DNA from: Actinomycetes bacterium
GTDB lineage: Bacteria; Actinomycetota; Thermoleophilia; Gaiellales; Gaiellaceae
Assembly (NCBI GenBank): GCA_030624785.1
Contig: JAUXJK010000117.1
Span: 1 to 6,564 of the forward strand
Length of the DNA stretch: 6,564 nt
Direction of reading: 5' to 3'
This document shows, in pieces, positions 1 through 5,704 of the stretch; within the stretch, counting starts at the first letter, position 1, and every line of letters starts with the position of its first letter. Under the pieces are notes generated by a model that searched no databases, was not told where the DNA came from, and saw nothing but the letters and a program-made list of their open reading frames with translations. The translations under genes were made by a program, and so were the position numbers.

Positions 1-210
1 GCACCGCGAAAGCGACTCCTTCCCGCGACGAGAAAGCTCAGCCGGCAACGTATCGAGATCCGGCAGATCCTCAACCGACTCCAGCGCCGACTCGGGCATC
101 AGGCCGGATTCTCCAGCTACGAGCTGCTCGTACTGGTGTCGGAACGTCTCGATGACGAGTTCCGGGAGGCCTTCCGCCTCCATCCGTTTGCGAAACATCT
201 CGAAAGCCAT
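1..210 (-). CDS. UTP-glucose-1-phosphate uridylyltransferase, N-terminal part (C-terminus off left edge)
   Basis: The frame opens at an ATG (210-208) and stays open to the window edge, giving 70 residues. The N-terminus reads MAFEMFRKRMEAEGLPELVI, followed by a segment with GESGLMPES and VEDLPDLDTLP. This matches my recollection of the N-terminal helical region of the eukaryote-like UDPGP family (Pfam UDPGP) found in Actinobacteria, where the nucleotide-binding KLNGGLGTSMG motif follows shortly afterwards. That motif would lie just outside the window, so it cannot be confirmed. The family makes UDP-glucose from UTP and glucose-1-phosphate for cell-wall and glycan synthesis in the cytoplasm. 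No Shine-Dalgarno sequence is visible before the ATG. A second in-frame ATG lies at 198, and the frame stays open upstream of 210 without a convincing start. The gene is divergent from the lipoprotein gene starting at 372. Confidence 0.68.
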   Translation of the reverse strand, partial: MAFEMFRKRMEAEGLPELVIETFRHQYEQLVAGESGLMPESALESVEDLPDLDTLPAELSRRGKESLSRC

Positions 211-371
211 GAACTGGACGCCGCGTTGACGAGCGCGACGAGACCACGCTAGCGGGCGGCCGCGACACAGTGGTCGATCGGCTTTCCGAAACCGATAGTG
301 TCGAGCGAGTGCTAGACGCCCGCCGCCCGACCCAGGCTTCTGCAATCCGACGCGCCGCCCAGCGACGCTCT
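211..371. promoter_or_regulatory. Divergent intergenic region between the uridylyltransferase and the EEP lipoprotein gene
   Basis: This stretch of about 160 bp separates two divergent starts and must hold their promoters unless the genes are leaderless. The only -10-like element I see for the plus strand is GATAGT at 294-299, but its -35 partner at the right spacing (TGGTCG, 271-276) is poor. If that promoter were real, transcription would begin near 306. The upstream GTG at 270 could then not be the start, which fits the chosen start at 372. I see no strong repeat or operator here. Confidence 0.25.
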
Positions 372-1439
372 GTGCGACGTTGGTCGAGCCTGACCACATG
401 CGTCGCCGCACTGGCTCTGATCGCGGTGGCCTGTGGATCATCGGAGCCCTCTCAGCCAGCCGCTACTGGCGCCAGACTCACCGTGATGACCCAGAATCTG
501 TTCATCGGCGTCGACGTCGCGACCGTCCTATCGGTCGATGACCCTGATGAGGTCGCAGACGTAATCGATGGGCTGCTTGCGGAGGCTCTCGCAAGCGACT
601 TTCCGACGCGCGCCAACGCTATCGCTCGCACAATCGCGCAGTACACCCCTGACGTGATCGGCGTCCAGGAAGCCGCGCTGTGGCGGGTTCAGAGCCCGCC
701 CGACAGCACCACGACGCCAGCAGAGACCGTCGCGATCGATTTCTTGGAGGTCCTACTCGATGCGCTACGAGCCCAAGGCCTGAGTTACGAAGCGGCGTCC
801 ATTAGAGACGGTGTTGACCTGGAGGTGTCAGGCAATACTCAGGATGTTCGGCTCACCGACCGGGAAGTACTTCTCGTACGCGAGGGGATCCAGGTCGAAG
901 CAGCAACTACGGGAGACTATGAGACGAACGTCGTTGTTCCGTCCCCCCTCGAGTTCGACGTCGCGATCCCACGCGGGTGGGCCGCGCTCGACATTCTCGT
1001 AGATGGCACGCGCGTGCGCATCGTCAACACCCATCTCGAGGTCCGCCTGTTCGCCGGGGTACAGGAGGTGCAGGCTGCAGAGCTCAGGGCTGGCCCGGCA
1101 GGCATTGCTGGCCCGCTGGTCGTACTGGGAGATATGAACGCCGGCCCGAGCGATACCTCTATCGATACGTACCCGATCCTGCTTGGCGACAACCTTGAGG
1201 ACGCCTGGGTTCAGAGTGGGGCCGAGATTTCAGATCCCGATGGAGCAACATGTTGCCACGCCACAACGCTCGAAGCTGAGGCGCGCGCCCTCTCGCGTCG
1301 AATCGACATCGTGGCCGTCGGAGGCGGGGTTCGCGCGGTGGCAGCGACGAGAGTTACGGACGAGCCCTCCGAACGCACTGCGGCAGATCTCTGGGCGTCA
1401 GATCACGCGGGCGTTGTGGTTACGATCGACGTTCCCTAG
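372..1439 (+). CDS. Secreted lipoprotein of the endonuclease/exonuclease/phosphatase (EEP) family
   Basis: The 355-residue protein probably hydrolyses a phosphodiester or phosphomonoester outside the membrane with a divalent metal; the substrate is unknown. Starting at GTG 372 gives a compact signal peptide: basic MRRW, a hydrophobic stretch, then IAVAC with the lipidated Cys at residue 21. The same frame also opens at GTG 270, but that adds 34 residues of charged sequence before the signal, so I reject it. The complete EEP motif set is visible: N42 (MTQNLFIG), E100 (VIGVQEA), N219/H221 (NTHLE), D254/N256 (GDMN), D312 (RRIDIV) and the terminal D344/H345 (SDH). A TCCH motif at residues 293-296 resembles the TCC motif I recall in related actinobacterial lipoproteins. 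No clear ribosome binding site precedes GTG 372. The gene is convergent with the VWA gene and overlaps it by 4 bp. A DNase, sphingomyelinase or inositol-phosphatase-like activity cannot be told apart by sequence. Confidence 0.88.
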   Translation: MRRWSSLTTCVAALALIAVACGSSEPSQPAATGARLTVMTQNLFIGVDVATVLSVDDPDEVADVIDGLLAEALASDFPTRANAIARTIAQYTPDVIGVQEAALWRVQSPPDSTTTPAETVAIDFLEVLLDALRAQGLSYEAASIRDGVDLEVSGNTQDVRLTDREVLLVREGIQVEAATTGDYETNVVVPSPLEFDVAIPRGWAALDILVDGTRVRIVNTHLEVRLFAGVQEVQAAELRAGPAGIAGPLVVLGDMNAGPSDTSIDTYPILLGDNLEDAWVQSGAEISDPDGATCCHATTLEAEARALSRRIDIVAVGGGVRAVAATRVTDEPSERTAADLWASDHAGVVVTIDVP

Positions 1440-1443
1440 GGAA
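1432..1443. repeat. 12-bp perfect palindrome holding both convergent stop codons
   Basis: TTCCCTAGGGAA is its own reverse complement. Its CTAG centre (1436-1439) provides TAG for the plus-strand EEP gene (1437-1439) and TAG for the minus-strand VWA gene (1438-1436). It could fold only as a 4-bp stem with a CUAG loop and has no T-run on either side, so it is not a convincing terminator. Confidence 0.7.
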
Positions 1444-2413
1444 GACGCGAGAACCAGGCGAGCGACCCAAGTGCGGCTCCAACCGACAGAGCCATGCCGA
1501 GACCGACGAACCACAATGCGAGATCCTGCTGCTCGGTCTCAACCTCGATCGCAGTGCCGATGTTCTCGAATACCTCTCCGAGCTCGGCTCCAGTAGCAGC
1601 CTCGTAGAAGATGCCGTCGCTCGTCGTGGCGATGTCCGCGAGCGCATCGCGATTGACCGGCACCGGGATCGTCTCTCCCTGCACGTTGACCGTGCCGCTA
1701 TCGGTGCCATAGGCAATCGTCGAGATCGCGACACCCGCCTCGACCGCCGCGCCTACGGCCTCGTCGTTCTCGCGACCGGTCGTGGTCTCGCCATCAGACA
1801 TGACAACGAGTCGTCCGGCAGGTTCGGATTCGTCCTCGTCGCCTTGCGAGGGATCGCTAGAGGCCAGTTGTGCATTGGCTTCCGCGAGCGCCCCAACGCC
1901 GAGAACGATCGCGTCTCCGATCGCGGTCCCCGGACCGAGCTGGAGTGCATCGATCGCGTCCTTCGTCTGCGCTCGGTCGTCTGTGGGCGGTGATTCGAGG
2001 CGCGCCGTACCGTCAAAACCAACGATCCCAACGCGAACATTCTCCGGAACCACGTCGACGAAGTCCTTCGCCGCTTCTCGCGCTACATCGAGGCGACTCG
2101 GCGATACGTCCTCCGCCTGCATCGAAAGAGATGTATCGATTGCGAGGACGACGGTTGATTGTTCGATCGCTCGCTCGCGCGTTCGCGTCGGTTGCGCGAG
2201 AGCAACGACGAGGGCTGTCATTGCGAGCAACGTGAACGCCGCGAGAACGTGCCGACGCCAACCGGCAGTCTTGGGCGCCACCGATCGCAGAAGCTCGAGA
2301 TTGGTGAACCTCAATGCGTAGCGCGAGCTTCGCAGCCGCAGCAGAACGTAGGCGATTGCGATGACGAGAACAACAAGCAACAGAAACAGTCGTTCGGGTG
2401 AAAGCAACGTCAT
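1436..2413 (-). CDS. Membrane-anchored VWA domain protein, BatA-like (Rv1481-type)
   Basis: The 325-residue protein has two N-terminal membrane segments (about residues 9-26 and 55-74), then a von Willebrand factor A domain (about 85-290), and a C-terminal membrane segment (about 299-321). This is the layout of BatA/aerotolerance-type VWA proteins. The metal-ion-dependent adhesion site is intact: DTSLS (D93, S95, S97), T163 in PGTAIG and D207 in MSDGET. The FTNLELLRSVAPK segment between the first two membrane helices closely resembles my recollection of actinobacterial homologues such as Rv1481. An acidic, low-complexity loop (residues 185-198) precedes the D207 strand. The ATG overlaps the DUF58 stop as ATGA and has a good GGAGGG site 8 bp upstream, so the genes are translationally coupled. 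The family is thought to act with MoxR and DUF58 proteins in protein maturation at the membrane; its specific target here is unknown. Confidence 0.9.
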   Translation of the reverse strand: MTLLSPERLFLLLVVLVIAIAYVLLRLRSSRYALRFTNLELLRSVAPKTAGWRRHVLAAFTLLAMTALVVALAQPTRTRERAIEQSTVVLAIDTSLSMQAEDVSPSRLDVAREAAKDFVDVVPENVRVGIVGFDGTARLESPPTDDRAQTKDAIDALQLGPGTAIGDAIVLGVGALAEANAQLASSDPSQGDEDESEPAGRLVVMSDGETTTGRENDEAVGAAVEAGVAISTIAYGTDSGTVNVQGETIPVPVNRDALADIATTSDGIFYEAATGAELGEVFENIGTAIEVETEQQDLALWFVGLGMALSVGAALGSLAWFSRLP

Positions 2414-3333
2414 GCCGCCGGCCCTCCGCCGTTCGAGCCGACGCGCTTGCGGAGCTCCGCGAAATCAACGATGTCTCGTACCCAGTCGCGGTCGGTCTGA
2501 AGTCGCAGGTGACTCGCACCCGCCCCGGCAAGAGCCTGGGCAATGTCGTTTCGCTGAACGGCTGCCGCCGCTGCATATCGTTCACGAAGCCCTCGGTTGG
2601 AGGTCGAGACAGTCATGTGCTCGCCGCTCGCGGGGTCGACAAACGCGACCTCTCCGATGTCCGGTAGCTCGAGCTCGCGCGGATCGACAACCTCGACAGC
2701 CAGCACCTCGTGGCGTTGGCTGAGCGCGCGGAGCTCGCGAGCCCAGGAACCGGAATCGAGGAAGTCCGAGACAACGCAGACCAGTCCGCGCCGACGAGCA
2801 ATTCGGCCAACCGAGCGAAGTCCGAGCTGGAGGTCACACCGCCCGCTTCCATCCGGCGGGCGCATGTCGGCGAGTTTCCTGATGACGCCGATCACGTGGT
2901 TTCGCCCACCCCGCGGTGGCACGATGACCTCTCCCGTCGGTTCGAGCACGAGAGCGCCCAACCGACCTCCCGTGCTCGTCGCGAGGAAGCCAACCGCGGC
3001 TGCGGCAGCGAGCGACAGGTCGCGCTTTTCGTACAAAGCAGTACCAAATGCCACGCTAGGAGATAGATCGATAGCGAGCGTCGCTTCGAGCTCGCGCTCG
3101 ACAACGGTGTCGCGCACATGAATATCACCCGTACGCGCCGTCAGACTCCAGTCAATGCGGCGCACGTCATCACCTGGGACGTAGCTGCGAGCTTCGCCGA
3201 CCTCCCATCCTGGCCCTGGCAGCACGCCCAGATAGTCGCCCCGTAGGAGCCCGTCCAGGCGACGCGTCACGGAGAGTTCGAGGTTGCGCGCAACGCGCTC
3301 GGCCTCGGGAATCGACACCCGCTCGTTACTCAT
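2410..3333 (-). CDS. DUF58 domain protein, second gene of the MoxR operon (Rv1480-type)
   Basis: The 307-residue protein carries the DUF58 signature at about residues 30-75: GDYLGVLPGPGWEVGEAR, then YVPGDDVRRIDW, then ARTG. A VWA-like core follows, with DLSPS (D89, S91, S93) at the metal-site position and a later VVSD strand (D190). I see no membrane segments, so it is the short soluble form; longer family members have N-terminal helices. The start ATG at 3333 overlaps the MoxR stop as ATGA, and its own stop overlaps the next ATG in the same way, so three genes are read as one coupled unit. Its own ribosome site is weak (GGTGG, 4 bp before ATG), which suggests dependence on MoxR translation. 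DUF58 proteins are regularly encoded beside MoxR ATPases and VWA proteins and are inferred to link them. No enzymatic activity is established. Confidence 0.92.
   Translation of the reverse strand: MSNERVSIPEAERVARNLELSVTRRLDGLLRGDYLGVLPGPGWEVGEARSYVPGDDVRRIDWSLTARTGDIHVRDTVVERELEATLAIDLSPSVAFGTALYEKRDLSLAAAAAVGFLATSTGGRLGALVLEPTGEVIVPPRGGRNHVIGVIRKLADMRPPDGSGRCDLQLGLRSVGRIARRRGLVCVVSDFLDSGSWARELRALSQRHEVLAVEVVDPRELELPDIGEVAFVDPASGEHMTVSTSNRGLRERYAAAAAVQRNDIAQALAGAGASHLRLQTDRDWVRDIVDFAELRKRVGSNGGGPAA
2422..2427 (-). promoter_or_regulatory. Ribosome binding site for the VWA gene
   Basis: GGAGGG on the minus strand lies 8 bp before the ATG at 2413, inside the last codons of the DUF58 gene. It supports 2413 as the true start and independent reinitiation after the DUF58 stop. 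Confidence 0.65.
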
Positions 3334-4400
3334 GCAACCACCGCACGGTCATGGAGCTCAGACGGTGCGATACGCGGTGCGGGCACACGTGAGAGCACCT
3401 CTGAAGCGAGCTCACTTCCAGCCCGACCGTCGGCGAGGGCTTCGTATGACAGAACGAGGCGGTGATTTAGCACCTCAAAGCCGACGTCAAAGACGTCCTG
3501 CGGCAGCGCATACGCCCGTCCCCGTAGGAGGGCGAGTCCACGCGCTGCCGCGACCAGGCCAAGACTCGCACGAGGGCTCGCACCGTATGCGAGTAGCCCG
3601 TCTAGTTCCGGCAGACCGTAATCCGTCGGCCGTCTCGTAGCGATTACGATCGACACTGCGTACTCGAGAACCTGGTGGTCGACGTAGATCGAACGGGCCC
3701 GCCTCTGCAGACTACTAACGTTATCGAGCGACAACACCTGACGGGTGAGCGGACGATCGACTCCCATGCGTCGAACAATCTCGGCTTCCTGAGCCGCGTC
3801 CGGATAGTCGACAAGCACCCGCATCAAGAATCTGTCTCGTTGCGCCTCGGGAAGCTGGTACACACCCTCCGACTCAATCGGATTCTGGGTGGCAAGAACC
3901 AGAAACGGATCGGGAGCCGGATAGGTCGTCCCACCGATCGATACCTGGCGCTCAGCCATGATCTCGAGGAGCGCCGATTGGACCTTCGCCGGCGCACGGT
4001 TGATCTCGTCGGCGAGAACGACGTTCGCATGGACCGGGCCGAGCTCGACATCGAACGTTTCCGTCGATCCCCGGTAGATGCGCGTACCGACGATGTCCGA
4101 CGGAATCAGGTCGGGAGTCATCTGAATCCGTGTGAACGATCCGCCGATAGCCTTGGCCAGCGTCTCGATCGTCAGAGTCTTCGCGAGCCCCGGAACACCT
4201 TCGATGAGGCAATGTCCGCCCGCGAGCAGCGATACGAGCACGCGTTCGAGCAGGCGATTCTGACCAACGATCGTTGCTCGTAGTTCGAACAGAAGCTGTT
4301 CTAGAAGTGCGGCGTCTTTCTCGGACTCAGCACTTGCGGCGTTCGCGTCGCTGTTGTCGATCACGATTGGATCGGCCACGGCCGAATCGGCAGGATTCAT
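3330..4400 (-). CDS. moxR: MoxR-family AAA+ ATPase (Rv1479/MoxR1-type)
   Basis: The 356-residue ATPase couples ATP hydrolysis to remodelling or metal loading of client proteins, normally with VWA-domain partners. After a variable N-terminus of about 30 residues, the AAA+ core shows Walker A GVPGLAKT (residues 68-75), Walker B VVLADE (127-132, D131/E132), sensor 1 ATQNP with N173, the RDRF arginine segment (188-191) and sensor 2 GASPRAS (R277). A helical lid follows. This is the family's usual length and motif set. The ATG at 4400 is preferred, since it sits 6 bp after a strong GAGAGGTGAT site. A TTG immediately upstream (4403-4401) is in frame and would add one residue. The gene leads the operon moxR-DUF58-VWA. 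About 150 bp with several palindromes lie between it and the upstream zinc-motif gene, so it probably has its own promoter. Confidence 0.95.
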   Translation of the reverse strand: MNPADSAVADPIVIDNSDANAASAESEKDAALLEQLLFELRATIVGQNRLLERVLVSLLAGGHCLIEGVPGLAKTLTIETLAKAIGGSFTRIQMTPDLIPSDIVGTRIYRGSTETFDVELGPVHANVVLADEINRAPAKVQSALLEIMAERQVSIGGTTYPAPDPFLVLATQNPIESEGVYQLPEAQRDRFLMRVLVDYPDAAQEAEIVRRMGVDRPLTRQVLSLDNVSSLQRRARSIYVDHQVLEYAVSIVIATRRPTDYGLPELDGLLAYGASPRASLGLVAAARGLALLRGRAYALPQDVFDVGFEVLNHRLVLSYEALADGRAGSELASEVLSRVPAPRIAPSELHDRAVVA

Positions 4401-4406
4401 CAACTC

Positions 4407-4416
4407 ATCACCTCTC
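4407..4416 (-). promoter_or_regulatory. Strong ribosome binding site of moxR
   Basis: GAGAGGTGAT on the minus strand closely matches the ideal AGGAGGTGAT anti-16S pairing sequence and lies 6 bp before ATG 4400. An ATG embedded in it (4408-4406) would encode only Met-Ser before a TGA that overlaps the moxR ATG. That ATG is too close to the AGAGG core to be well used. Confidence 0.7.
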
Positions 4417-4427
4417 GCCCATGGGCG
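4416..4427. repeat. 12-bp palindrome in the moxR leader
   Basis: CGCCCATGGGCG is a perfect palindrome directly abutting the moxR ribosome binding site. It could be a protein-binding site or a short leader hairpin close enough to affect ribosome access. There is no direct evidence for either. Confidence 0.4.
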
Positions 4428-4515
4428 CTCGCTGCTGGTTTTTGTTGCGTCACACTCCTGACAGTAGAAGTGCGCGCGCGAACGCAGCGTTAAGGGATGG
4501 GCGTGATGTTAATTC

Positions 4516-4531
4516 ACGTGCGAGAGCACGT
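4516..4531. repeat. Stem-loop between the zinc-motif gene and moxR
   Basis: ACGTGC and GCACGT form a perfect 6-bp stem around a GAGA loop (CTCT-side loop on the minus strand), 18 bp downstream of the zinc-motif gene's stop. No T-run follows on the minus strand, so it is not a standard intrinsic terminator. It may be an mRNA end-stabilising hairpin, a weak terminator or a regulator site for moxR. A further smaller palindrome, AACGCAGCGTT, lies at 4481-4491. Confidence 0.4.
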
Positions 4532-4548
4532 TAAGCGGAGTCCCGGGG

Positions 4549-5058
4549 CTAGGCGACGGCCAGCGTCTTGCGCTCGGCCACCTGCACAGAAACGCGCCTC
4601 GAGGCGACGCTTCTTACGCCACCGTTGCTGTTTTGGCGCGATCGCTGCAGATGTCGGTGCGACGGGCAGTAGTCCTCACCGGTGACGGGCGGTCGCCGAC
4701 ACGCGCCACCGTCACGGGTTGACGCGAGACATCGGCCGTTCAGCAACTCTTGACACTCCGGCGACTCAAGAAACTCGACCGTAGCGCCAACGGTTTCGTT
4801 GACCACGACGACGACCTCTGGCAGAGCGCCCATCGGGAAGCAGTGTCGGATCTGGCGCAGCAGCAGTCTCTCGGGACCCTGCACGTTTCGATCGACCACG
4901 AGGCGCTCGAACGACTCTTCTATTGAGCGCTGGAGCCAAAACTCGTAGTCGCCCGCGGCAGCCTCCGAGTCGAGCTTGCTCCGCAGCGTCTGAAACAGGA
5001 TGCGCGCGTATTGCGAGACACGTACCGTGATGCGTGGATCCACTACTCTGGCTGACAC
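4549..5058 (-). CDS. Uncharacterised protein with C-terminal Cys/His zinc-type motif
   Basis: I do not recognise the full protein. From GTG 5058 it has 169 residues. Residues 1-100 look like a soluble mixed fold with a helix-rich middle, and a hydrophobic strand (VVVVV) lies near residues 82-86. The beginning (RITVRVSQ followed by a helix) is faintly like a ribbon-helix-helix, but this is weak. Residues 110-134 hold CLAST, GGAC, and YCPSH: cysteines 110, 120 and 131 plus H134, spaced C-x9-C-x10-C-x2-H, with another Cys at 102. Short C-x-A-x-T...G-x-x-C...C-x-x-H segments occur in many uncharacterised actinobacterial and chloroflexal proteins and suggest zinc binding. The tail is basic and probably disordered. 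An alternative GTG at 5085 is disfavoured because it overlaps the apparent -10 box. The gene is divergent from a MarR repressor gene, which probably controls it. Confidence 0.75.
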   Translation of the reverse strand: MSARVVDPRITVRVSQYARILFQTLRSKLDSEAAAGDYEFWLQRSIEESFERLVVDRNVQGPERLLLRQIRHCFPMGALPEVVVVVNETVGATVEFLESPECQELLNGRCLASTRDGGACRRPPVTGEDYCPSHRHLQRSRQNSNGGVRSVASRRVSVQVAERKTLAVA

Positions 5059-5063
5059 ACTTG

Positions 5064-5073
5064 CCCCTTCCTC
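5064..5073 (-). promoter_or_regulatory. Ribosome binding site deciding the start of the zinc-motif gene
   Basis: GAGGAAGGGG on the minus strand is followed by a GTG at 5058 at near-ideal spacing (about 7 bp from the AGGAAGG core). The earlier in-frame GTG at 5085 has only AT-rich operator sequence before it and no ribosome site. The site therefore argues for a protein nine residues shorter than the longest open frame. Confidence 0.65.
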
Positions 5074-5083
5074 GACTGCCGGC

Positions 5084-5112
5084 ACTTTATCTTGATATCA
5101 AGATGATTTCAA
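5084..5112 (-). promoter_or_regulatory. Sigma70-type promoter of the zinc-motif gene
   Basis: On the minus strand TTGAAA (5112-5107, five of six consensus -35 bases) and TAAAGT (5089-5084, four of six -10 bases) are separated by exactly 17 bp. Transcription would start near 5077, leaving a short leader that contains the GAGGAAGGGG ribosome site. The spacer is almost entirely filled by the 16-bp palindrome, so bound repressor would block RNA polymerase. Confidence 0.55.
5089..5104. promoter_or_regulatory. 16-bp perfect palindrome, probable MarR operator
   Basis: ATCTTGATATCAAGAT is a perfect inverted repeat in the 97-bp gap between the zinc-motif gene and the divergent marR-type gene. MarR-family dimers typically bind AT-rich palindromes of this size in the intergenic region next to their own gene. 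An extra TCAAG half-site at 5109-5113 repeats the right arm (TCAAG, 5098-5102), so a second, imperfect dimer site may overlap. Confidence 0.7.
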
Positions 5113-5155
5113 GTCCGGCTCAAAAGTCGTCAGTTACGGGTCCACGCGAAGCAAG

Positions 5156-5704
5156 ATGTTTCCTATGATTACGCGCGTGCCGGCTCCGCCTGATCGTGTC
5201 GACAGACTGCTCGCCCAGTGGGCTGAGCAACGACCAGAACTGGACGTATCACCGCTCCATGTGATCGCCCGCATCGCGCGCCTTTCGCATCACCTCGACC
5301 GCGTGGTCGACTCAACCCTGACCCGGTTCGACCTGAAGTGGTGGGAGGTTGACGTACTAGGCGCACTCCGTAGGGCCGGCTCCCCGTTTCGACTCTCACC
5401 TGGCGAGCTGAGCGAAAGACTTATGGTGACGAGTGGGACGATGACGACCCGCGTCGACCGCCTCGAGAAGCGGGGTTTCGTCGCCCGCGAACCCTCCGAA
5501 CACGACCGACGCAGCGTCGTTGTATTCCTGACCCGCGATGGACGCAAGGCGATCGACGACGCCATGGAGCCCCACCTCGCAAATCTCGCGCATGTGCTCG
5601 AAACGCTTAGCGTCGCCCGCCAGGAGCAGCTTGTGGATGTCCTGCGAATCTGGCTCGTCGCTCTCGAGGGCGACACGCCAGAAGCTCTTTCTAGCGACGA
5701 CTAG
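5156..5704 (+). CDS. MarR-family transcriptional repressor
   Basis: The 182-residue winged-helix regulator shows an N-terminal dimerisation helix region (about 12-60, including DVSPLHVIARIARL), the DNA-binding domain (about 62-130) and C-terminal helices completing the dimer interface. The recognition helix is SGTMTTRVDRLEKRG (93-107). The wing carries EHDRRS (115-120) with the conserved Asp-Arg pair, followed by FLTRDGR. There is no cysteine anywhere, so an OhrR-like thiol switch is excluded and a small-molecule ligand is more likely. I took the first ATG (5156), although its ribosome site is weak (GAAG, 4 bp upstream). ATG 5165 is a possible alternative three codons in. The gene lies downstream of a perfect palindrome it probably binds, which would give repression of the divergent zinc-motif gene and perhaps autoregulation. 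I could not identify its own promoter convincingly. It converges on the CoA-transferase gene. Confidence 0.93.
   Translation: MFPMITRVPAPPDRVDRLLAQWAEQRPELDVSPLHVIARIARLSHHLDRVVDSTLTRFDLKWWEVDVLGALRRAGSPFRLSPGELSERLMVTSGTMTTRVDRLEKRGFVAREPSEHDRRSVVVFLTRDGRKAIDDAMEPHLANLAHVLETLSVARQEQLVDVLRIWLVALEGDTPEALSSDD
5701..5704. other. Shared CTAG double stop between marR-type gene and CoA-transferase gene
   Basis: CTAG gives TAG to the plus-strand regulator (5702-5704) and TAG to the minus-strand CoA-transferase (5703-5701). The genes therefore overlap by 4 bp tail to tail, the same arrangement as at 1436-1439. Confidence 0.85.

Noticed and set aside
280..295. Near-palindrome CGGCTTTCCGAAACCG in the left intergenic region
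   Set aside because: The arms have a mismatch and leave no workable loop; too weak to call an operator or hairpin.
270..371. Upstream GTG (270) as the start of the EEP lipoprotein gene
   Set aside because: It adds 34 charged residues before a signal peptide that is complete and typical when read from GTG 372.
1782..2321. Long open frame on the plus strand opposite the VWA gene
   Set aside because: Its composition is Ser/Arg/Thr-rich with no recognisable motif, and the opposite strand encodes a VWA protein with all metal-site residues; it is a shadow of GC-rich coding.
2013..2585. Long minus-strand open frame spanning the DUF58/VWA junction
   Set aside because: It is in an alternative frame of two well-supported genes, Arg/Ser-rich, with no family features.
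4471..4480. Alternating TGCGCGCGCG run as a possible Z-DNA or repeat element
   Set aside because: Ten bases of alternating purine-pyrimidine is too short to mean much in G+C-rich DNA.
4497..4685. Plus-strand open frame covering the zinc-motif gene's end and the moxR upstream region
   Set aside because: It is very Arg/Pro/Cys-rich, has no ribosome site and is mostly antisense to the better supported minus-strand gene.
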